Shown here: positions 55,763 to 64,000 of the stretch, piece after piece | Layout: each line of letters opens with the position of its first letter | Numbering within the stretch: position 1 is the first letter of the stretch | NCBI GenBank assembly: GCA_038373885.1 | Contig: JAWZYV010019509.1 | Span: 310,001-374,000, forward strand | Origin: Cheiracanthium punctorium | Lineage: Eukaryota > Arthropoda > Arachnida > Araneae > Cheiracanthiidae | Direction: 5' to 3' | DNA: 64,000 nucleotides | Made by a program: the position numbers and the translations under genes | The notes under the pieces: model-generated | Seen by the model: the letters and a program-made list of their open reading frames with translations, nothing else | What the model was told of the DNA's origin: nothing | Databases searched by the model: none

Positions 55763-58700
55763 CTGAAAAGAACTTTAAAAAGATTAAGATACATTGCAGT
55801 TTTGATTAAGTTAGGCAACATGCTGTATACTTAAAAATTATAAATTTGATAAGATAAATAGCAATGGACATTAACATAATAATTCTTAGTCTGACAAAAT
55901 ATACTTTCTTGCATTTTAAATGGACTTGTTGAAAGAGAGAAGGAATACAACATCATATTGCAAAAGTCATATTGTTGCTTTCTAATCAGAAAACTGTTCA
56001 GCATAAAGTATAGAAAGAGAGAGGGTAGAGGATCTTTAGATAGCTATAATTGTTCAAGATTTTTTGGCCATTTATAAAGAATGGACTTAAACCATCACAA
56101 TGTTTGTTGTTTGTACTCTAATCCTTTTAAAATCAGTGGTTTTAGTGTATAGCTACACACTTCAATAGTCTTATTATTTAACTACATACTTCCAACATTT
56201 TCACTATTAATAGTAAAAATTCATTTATTGAATTTGCCTGTCTTTCTTTTATAATTAATAAATTTTATTTTCACAAAAGTCTTAAGGATGACAAAGGATG
56301 AGTGAACCATTCACATATTTATACTTTTTTGAAAAAAAGTAAGAGTTACTGGTAGCCTGACAGTAGAAAAATGATATGGCTTTATTGGAAACTAGCAGAC
56401 TGTGATAAGCATCCTACCACCTGCTCAGTGAAAATAGCTGTCCAGGTTTTGAGGTCTTAAACTCTGGGAATATTCATTCAAGGCATATTTCTGCTTTGCA
56501 GGTAGCTCTTATACAGTTTTCCTTGTTACTAGTAAGGCAACCAAATAACGTATTCTCAAATGCATTGTATGTTAAATTGTAAAATCTAATCATCAAATAT
56601 TTTTAAAAATGCATTAGAAACTAGAAATAACACTCTCACGGTATTGAAAACAATTATGTTTTATAGCTCATGTGTGTTATAAACAAATCAATTTTTGTAA
56701 CATTCTATAAATTAGACCTAAACTGTATTCAGGGTTTTGCATATGTTATATCTTAAGTTTATAACTGGTGCACATTGCAGTATCATTGGTCACAAAAGAA
56801 CTGTAAACCCGATATTTGAACCCTTAACAGCCTATCTGCTCAACCAATGTAAAGTAATTTTCAGATATTTTGATGTTTGAAGGTACATACTCAAGATTGT
56901 AACTATTTAAAACAATGGTGCTCTCATAGTTATAGTGAAAAAATTTCAAGAAGCAACACCCAGTTTTTGCTTCAGCATTCATCAGCATATTGAAAAACCA
57001 TAAATGGCATTAGAACATTACATTTATGACAAAAACTCGGGTCATAAAATATTTGGAAAAAAGCATTATAACAAATCATTAAAAAATTTTCAAATATGCC
57101 TATCATCGTAGACTTGCTTCTATGGTGTATTCCTGTGAAATATGAAAAATATGTCAATGTACTTCCTTTCTGTTATTCATCCATTACAATGGTCTTTGTG
57201 AATGTTTTATGATGATTAATTTTCATGAACCTTTACTACACTATTTAGGATTTTTCAATGTGCCGATCAATTTGTCTCAAAAAGTAGGTGTTGCCATTCC
57301 AAAATTCAAAGTTTTTTCACTATTACCGCAACTGTGAGAGCTCTATTATTTTAAATAATCACAATCTTGAGCACATACTTTCAAGTAGCAATCACAAGAT
57401 TCTTTTTATATATGTATGTATACACTGGATTCTCTTTTTACACAGTGAATATGTTTTGCACAACATTCTTTACTAAAAAAAAATAGTATACTAAGTTAAA
57501 GATAAATGATGGATAAGTTTCCTTGTATAAAAAGAATTTCACTACTTTCAAAACAAAGATTTTTCATTATCAGGCAATAGAGGTCTCTTTTTACGCATAT
57601 TTGGTATGGCCTTGCTTTCATCACTTGAGATATCCAGTCTGTGTAAAAAAAATTTCTACATTTCTGTGCCCACCACTTAATGAAACCAGCAGCATAGTAA
57701 TATCACCATCGTTGCTTAGTAAAATTGAAACCTGTAAATGCTTGAAAATAAAAATTGAAGATGGTGGAGGAGGATTGGGGAGAAAATGCACACAGCAACG
57801 CACTATCTCTCTCTGCTGAAGCCTTCACACCTAGAGTATTGTGATTAGTTTATATTATAAATTTTGAATGAATATTTAACCAATAATCAATTAGAAATTA
57901 ATTAATTTTATTTATTAATACTATTAACTGTCTCATTTTATAATTTCTCTCTGAGTTTGGGGAGGAGGCAGTGGGTGACATGGGTTCAAATGATGCTCAC
58001 TGCACATAATCATCTGCTTATTAAAATCAATTTAGCTCAAAACGAATATGATTTTATGAAGCAGCAGGTACTGCATATCTCTGTCTCTCTCTCTTTTTTT
58101 TGTGTGTGATTTCTTTGTATAACTTGATATCAATTCATGTAAGCTATGCCTCATGTTAATTCATAACTGTATAAAAGAGAATCCATTATATACAAATATA
58201 TATATAAATGTCTGTATTTGTGCATATTATTGCTATATCAATGGTTGTTACTCAATTGTTATGTTTTTAATTAAAAGTGAGGTTTCATTTTAATTAAGAT
58301 TTATGCAAAAATATACATAAGTTTTAAGTTGAATACACTATAAGTCATACTTTGCTGTCATGTTTGTTCCTTTAAGTTTTATGATACACTTTCTAGTACT
58401 AGAACAATTTAAATATTTTATTTATATTACCTGCTGCGACATATTGTTAAAAGCCTCTAAATTATTTTCTTTATTTACCAGAAAATGTGGATGCCTCATT
58501 TATCCTTGTGAATACTGTACCATATCTATGTTTGTATATATGATTAACATTTTCTTTGTGAATTTTTGTATATTTTTTATCATTTTTGATTTTATAAATG
58601 CCATGAAAAATGAAACTAAATGTTATCATAATATTACACCTTGGTTGTGTTTCTGAAATTGTAAAACTCATCCACTAATGTTTCATTCTTATATCACGTT

Positions 58701-60499
58701 TTAGAATATTTTAATTTTTTAACAATTTTTGTGTATGATAAGCATTTTAATAGATGTCCAATAAAGCCAAAAAATATGTCTTAAATAACAAGCATAGAAG
58801 CTAAATATCTTTTCTTTAATGTCTTACACTTAAATTTTTGGATCTGTCCATTGACATTTTAAAGCTAATTTTTAAAAACCATTTCTAATTAAAGAAAAAT
58901 TATTTATTTATTTATTAACTATTTGTCTGTAATGTTATTTTATTAATGTTCTTTTTGCTTTCTGTGTCATGATGGGAATGGAAATAGTAGAAATCTGTTC
59001 TAATTAAAAACACTGAAGTTTCATCAGTTCTAGAGCTTATAAAAACAAATTTTTATAGGAGTAGGACTCAAAAACTGCAGAACATAACCTAAATTTCAAT
59101 TTAGAGAAGATATGTAATTTTATGCATTTAATTTTTAATTTTATCATTTTTGTTTCGATCTATTTTTATCCAATTAGCTTGGCAATATCATGTAATGTGA
59201 CAATTGTGTCAAAGTTTATATGACGTAACTTTTTATAGAATGATTCTTTCATCATCATAACTGAATTTATTTTTATTTATTGGGGTTGTTGTAATTTTTC
59301 ATTTATCTAGTCTTCTTTTCTAGTTTTTAAACTAATGTATATGTTTGCATATATGTATATCCATATATACATAATTCTAACATGTTGCTTATCATTATAT
59401 ATTTTAAAATATCAAAAATGTAACTTGTTAGTTATTTTTAAATGCATAGAAAATCCAAATTTTTTACATCTATTTTAGTATCTCAAGTTTTGCAACTTTT
59501 GTATGCATACTAAATACTTTCAGTACATATATTGTAATTTTAGGAAGAAATACCATGGCATTTACCTGTTAAAATTTAAGATTTTTAGCAGTTGCTGTGT
59601 ATCTAACAGTGTTTGCTTACATGCACATATATTTTATTGGGTTATTGTGGTTTTTCATAAAAAGTAATTTAAAAAATCATCAAAATTATGTCACTGAAAG
59701 TATTGTTCATCTCTAGTCACTAATCATTATATCAATGTTTCATGGAGAAGAAATTAGTTTACTTAGTTTGATTTTTTTTTTCTATGAATTAAAAATAATC
59801 TCAAGAACAATTCTAATATTTGGGGAATTAGAATAGCACAAATTTGTACCTAAATTTTGATTATGGCATAATCTTTAAATCAGAGTTCAATTTTCAATAG
59901 TCAAATGGCATCAACCTTTGGTTGGTAACTTTGTATTTTCCACTCAAGTACTATCAATTAATTTATGGATCATAAGTTAGGAAAAACCTTTATTAAATCA
60001 GAAAAGGATAAATTTTCAAATTTTTAAAGTCTATAAGATTCCTTTCTCTCTCTTTTTTTTTTAGCATATTTGTCTAATGATGTGGATTTGTGTATCACAT
60101 AAACAAGCAAATTTATTACTTATAAGATGTAACACTCACATTTTACTGTAATTACTTAAAAAATAGTAAAATGTTGCTATTTCCTTCAAATAAAGAAAAT
60201 TTTTCAGAGACTAAAAAAATTTGAATTTTGGTAATTTTTTTGACTATCAGAACTGTTAGAATTGTCTTTCACTAAACCCAAACCATATCAAATGTGCAAG
60301 TGTAATTAAAAAAGGATTTGTTTTCTTTAACTCTTACTGACTTACATTCTGTAAAAATTTCTAACATTTTCTTCTGTAGAACCATCTAGTTGCTTACCAC
60401 CAAATGTGACAAGTATCACAAAAAAAAAGGGGGGGGGAATACACATTGTTAAAATTGTCAAAAATAGTCACCCTTATCTGTAACAAACGTTATGTTAAA

Positions 60500-60712
60500 A
60501 GTCTAAAATTGCAGTAGTGCTTTTGGCATGGCAATCCTAGCCATCTTCAGGCATTGACTGCTGAAGTTTCTTCTTCCAGAGGAGTAATTCACAGCCTTCA
60601 TCCACTTTGAAGAGAAGCCTGTGAACTTTCTCAGAGGAATTACTCCTCCAAAAGAAGAAACTTAAGCAGTCAACACCTGATTATAGATGGCATCACTGGC
60701 CTTCAGAAAAAA
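60500..60712. repeat. Fold-back, possibly a Penelope-like terminal remnant
   Basis: Arms about 60553-60597 and 60615-60674 are inverted (GACTGCTGAAGTTTCTTCTT, AGAGGAGTAATTCACAG). On the minus strand the outer left side reads CTGAAGATGGC-TAGGATT-GCC then CAAAAGCACTACTGC. This resembles the CTGATGATGAC...GTCGAAAGCGCTAATGG layout of the Penelope terminus at 47677-47720. The class assignment is inferred. Confidence 0.45.
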
Positions 60713-62215
60713 CGTACCAATCTGCTTGAAAAATAGTTCTATCTTGTTTTGAAATTTAAAATAAAGAAAACACATAAAAATTGGTAAATTAATCTTAAAC
60801 ATTGTAGAAATTGTGATTTTTTAAGCATTTCAGCCACTATAGCATTTTCTGTTCTGTCATCTTAGGATGAAACAGTTATGAAAGTTTTTTTTTTTTTTTT
60901 TTTTTAATGTGATAAATTTGCATATTTGTTCTTGACAGTTACTAGCTCTGAGTCTCTATACACACACCCCTTTTTTATTGGACAAAATGCCATAATTTTC
61001 TGATTTTTAAGGTTTATGTTTTTTCAACACAGTTTTTTTTTTCTTGAATTGTTTCCATAAATATTCTATTTTGCATAACAAATCACTTTTTCCGGGGTCA
61101 TGCATTCAGTAATTTGTATGCTTTCGTATATATTTTTAAACGTAGTAACTGAATTTTAATACTGAAATTGCTAAATTTCATGTTTTCAAAATTGTTATCT
61201 GTTTGCTATACCAGAATTATAGAAGGATTTTTAAAATACTTCATTCTTTTCAAATGTCATTTTCAAAACATTTTAATTGAAAGGGAGGATAAACTCTCTT
61301 GAAATTTTATTTTTCTATTTGTTTGTAGTTTATATGTATTGATGACAAAAGTAATTTTTACAAAATAAAATTGTTAAATAAAAATTTAATTTTTAAAATT
61401 TTCTTTTTGTAAATCAATGCTTTGTTTTTTAAACATTGATTGAAACTTAATTGTACATCAATATAAAATACTGATAGAAATTTATAAAATATAACACAGA
61501 AATTGCTTGATTTTACTTAACTTGTATCATTTCATAATTCAATACTGCTCATATGATTTTTGACTGTTGTAGTTATCCATAATATAATTGTATATGTTTG
61601 CATTTTCATTTCTAAAATCATTGACTTTAGGCATTTATTTATATCTTATAAAATCATATCACATGTAATCCAATGTGCTCTACTAAAGTGTTTAATGTCC
61701 ATCTGTTGATGCATTTACTTATTTATGCAAAGTATATGACTGAATATAGATTACATATATTGTTCATCACATAGTGTTGTAACATAGAGGATGCTTTCAA
61801 GAAGCAAAAGTTATTAATATTTGTGATGTTTGTGCAATGAAAAGATTTTATATTACATGAGTGATCAAGAAATTTTTTATAATATAACTTCTATTTGTGA
61901 AGGCTATTTTTATATTAAATCTGTCAGCATGTAATTGTTGTCAAATGCTGTTATATTATATGGAGACATTACTGTTATTTTAAGTGACTACATATTGGAT
62001 GTTTCATCTTTGCCATATACCTTTGGTCAGTACATATGATGAACAAAAGTAAAATGCCACCCTAGTTTTCTCTGCACTATTACTTGCCTTTAGAGAAATT
62101 AGTTTGTATTTAATTGCATTTAATTTTAGTTACTTCATCCTGAATATCATTTTTGTGTGTGTGTGTGTGTTGTTTATCTTTTACGTAATAAAATTTTCTT
62201 TTCAATATAAGTGAA

Positions 62216-63304
62216 TTTCATTACTTTCAGTGTATCAAGTGTAAGGATTCAGTTAAAAGGTTATATCTTGCAGATTATTATGCAGTTGTGTAAGAATCCT
62301 ATGATATTTTAATTTTCAGAGTTCTTAAGAATTAATCATAGTTTTTGTGTCATAATGTTGCAGTTGCGCTATACAGGGGCGTAGGCAAGAAAATATTTCA
62401 GGGTTGATATAAAATAAGTTGTGAGTAAATAAACATAATATCTTCACGACCTAAAGCTTATGCTGATCCGAAATCTTTGGGTGGTGATATATCCCAAATT
62501 TGCTCCCCCTTTTGGCTATGCCCCTGTTACTATACAGGGTGTCCCAAAAACACTGACCTAGGCCTTTATTCCTTAAATATTAATCATAGACACCTAAACA
62601 TATAAAATAGCTTTCTTGTTCGTTTATTTGTTCCCTATAGACGCCTAGACGGTTTGTTGGATCTGGACCAAATGTAGCACACTGAATAAATAAGGGCAAT
62701 AGAAAGCTATTGCTGAAAAAAAAATGCAATCAAATTTTTGGTTTTGTAGTTATTTTATGTTTCGGCTAATTTTCGCCCATTTTGCCTTGTTGCGAGCTCA
62801 ATTTTCACCCATAAACTGTATTTCTTATATCCAGTGAATGCTTTTTTAAACAAGCTATTGTGGAACATCATACCTAAATTAGATTTTTTTTTTTTTAAGA
62901 AATTTTTGAAAAATGCAAGAAATAGCCTTTCTTAGCATGTTTTGATTTTAGTACTCAAATGAAAATTCATTTGTGAAAATATCCTTACAAAAAAGTGATA
63001 ATAATTTGGAGTTAACAGTTTTCTCTCTATTAAAAAAAATGAATAATAAGAAAAACATATTCTTTTTTAATTTTTTTAAGAATATCCAATGGAATTTTCT
63101 TCATTTGGTCATTCTTTTGCAGTAAACTTTGAGGAGGTTTCTCATCTCCAAGTCATGCTGTTGTAGAATGCTATGACCTACGACTCAGCCGCCGGTGCAT
63201 TTGAAATAAGATGCTTACAACTATGTGCATTTGAAAGAGTTTTTCTAGAACTTTTATAAGGGTATTATACTGGGCATTCTGCAAGGTGATCAGTTTAAAA
63301 GAGT
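62216..63304. other. Downstream flank without a gene
   Basis: AT-rich sequence after the last candidate poly(A) signal. Apart from the mariner left end at 62535 I see no gene or element here; ATTTTCGCCCATTTTGCC and similar words at 62770-62820 look like further degenerate transposon sequence. Confidence 0.5.
62535..62760 (+). mobile_element. mariner left end, same family as 27287-32211
   Basis: TA then CAGGGTGTCCCAAAAACACT followed by GACCTAGGCCTTTATTCCTT AAATATTAATCATAGAC, almost the same as the left end at 27287 but better preserved. No matching right end is visible before 64000. Confidence 0.65.
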
Positions 63305-64000
63305 ATGTTGTTGTTTCTTTTTCCTCTTAAATCTGTCAGATGTGGCAACTATTCTAAAACTGAAATATAATTGTTTGAACCTTAAGTGTGTGACAATTTC
63401 CATCACTGTGGGACTCTTGCAATTTTATTTGTGAGGTAAAACAGAAATGGAGACGCACAATGTTACTTAATCCTGTGATAATTTTATTTTTTAAAAACAC
63501 GTAACTCAAATTTTTTACATTATTATTCCTTACAAGGAAATGTTGAAAAATTTTGCCAACATTTTGAATACGAACCTGAACGCATCAAACCAATTTTTTT
63601 GACTCACTTCACAACATTGTTGATGTTATTGACGGGATTTCTTCAGTTATGTTATGGTTTGTTTTAATTTATTGATATTTGCAAGACTTCTCTGGGAAAT
63701 GCTATCTTTAAGATCCCCCTGCACACATACACAAAAACATCTAACAGGTTGATTAATAATAATGGAATGATAATGTAAAAAAATTTGAATTGTATTATGT
63801 TTTTGTAAAATAAAATTATCACAGGATTAAGTAACCTTGTGAATCTCCTTTTTTTTTTTTTTTTTTTTTTTTTCACCTCCTAAATAAAGTTGTCCAACAG
63901 TGTTGGAAATTGTCTCCCACACTTTGACAAGTTTCAAACATCTCAGTATTAGAATAGTTGCCACATCTGTAAGATTTAAGAGTATGAGAAAAACCAACAG
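63305..64000. mobile_element. Fold-back element running off the window
   Basis: Left arm about 63305-63510, right arm about 63770-64000, inverted. Shared words: CAGATGTGGCAACTATTCTA, GTGACAATTTCCA-CACTG and TTACTTAATCCTGTGATAAT. A poly(T) run at about 63850-63873 lies in the right arm. The outer boundary on the right is beyond the window. Confidence 0.6.

Larger units (their letters stand above)
54794..62215 (+). other. Probable 3' UTR and downstream flank of the SLK-like gene
   Basis: No convincing ORF follows the stop codon. The stretch is AT-rich with few recognisable transposons. It has a (TA)n run at 55703-55760, a fold-back at about 60530-60712, and a GT repeat at about 62155-62170. 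AATAAA hexamers at 55326-55331, 58760-58765 and 62187-62192 are candidate cleavage signals; the sequence alone does not say which is used. The end given here is the last of these and is a guess. Confidence 0.35.

Noticed and set aside
1..64000. CRISPR arrays, rRNA or functional tRNA genes, bacterial operons
   Set aside because: None present; the tRNA-like boxes belong to SINEs and the spaced repeats at 10310-11095 are irregular and lack uniform spacers.

Overview
The window reads as AT-rich nuclear DNA from an animal, most likely an arthropod and possibly a chelicerate. The evidence is one spliced gene with GT-AG introns of 4-9 kb, tRNA-derived SINEs, many DNA transposons, Penelope-like elements and long poly(T)/(TA)n tracts. 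The clade is inferred from repeat style only; nothing in the sequence proves it.

Only one host gene is visible. Ten plus-strand exons (6454-54793) join in frame into 464 residues plus a stop. They form the long, charged, coiled-coil C-terminal tail of an SLK/STK10/Slik-type Ste20 kinase (PKK domain region). The kinase domain and start codon lie before base 1, so bases 1-6453 are an upstream intron. All splice sites are GT-AG and the phases agree at every junction. A 3' UTR begins at 54794; its end is uncertain, with candidate poly(A) signals at 55326, 58760 and 62187.

Almost everything else is transposon debris packed into the introns. 1-6453: a minus-strand Penelope-like element split by a hAT-type MITE, plus a SINE. 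Intron 1 (6633-11943): a long-TIR mariner-type element carrying one hAT, which carries another, then a minisatellite-like cluster. Intron 2 (12068-20672): a hAT-like MITE holding a pogo/Tigger MITE, a Tigger transposase fragment, and tandem and dispersed repeats. Intron 3 (20802-26937): a 3 kb element with TA target duplications and a Tc1-like MITE. Intron 4 (27082-34805): a dead mariner interrupted by a KRBA2-like integrase transposon, a Tigger MITE and a BEL/Pao gag remnant. Intron 5 (34936-38596): nearly filled by a 3.3 kb hAT with a decayed minus-strand transposase. Intron 6 (38722-44456): two large fold-back elements. Intron 7 (44655-48332): a SINE and a palindromic Penelope-like element with a GIY-YIG endonuclease and a hammerhead-like motif. 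Intron 8 (48459-54478): a hAT-like MITE, a SINE, an unclassified long-TIR transposon with an almost open ORF, and a Ty3/gypsy leader fragment. The region after the gene is comparatively transposon-poor.

The strongest leads are three elements sharing the terminus CATANCTGCCAACTT with perfect 6-bp target duplications, the fold-back Penelope element, the 3.3 kb composite palindrome, and the unclassified element at 50759-53293. All coding calls are from translation by eye; no database search was run.
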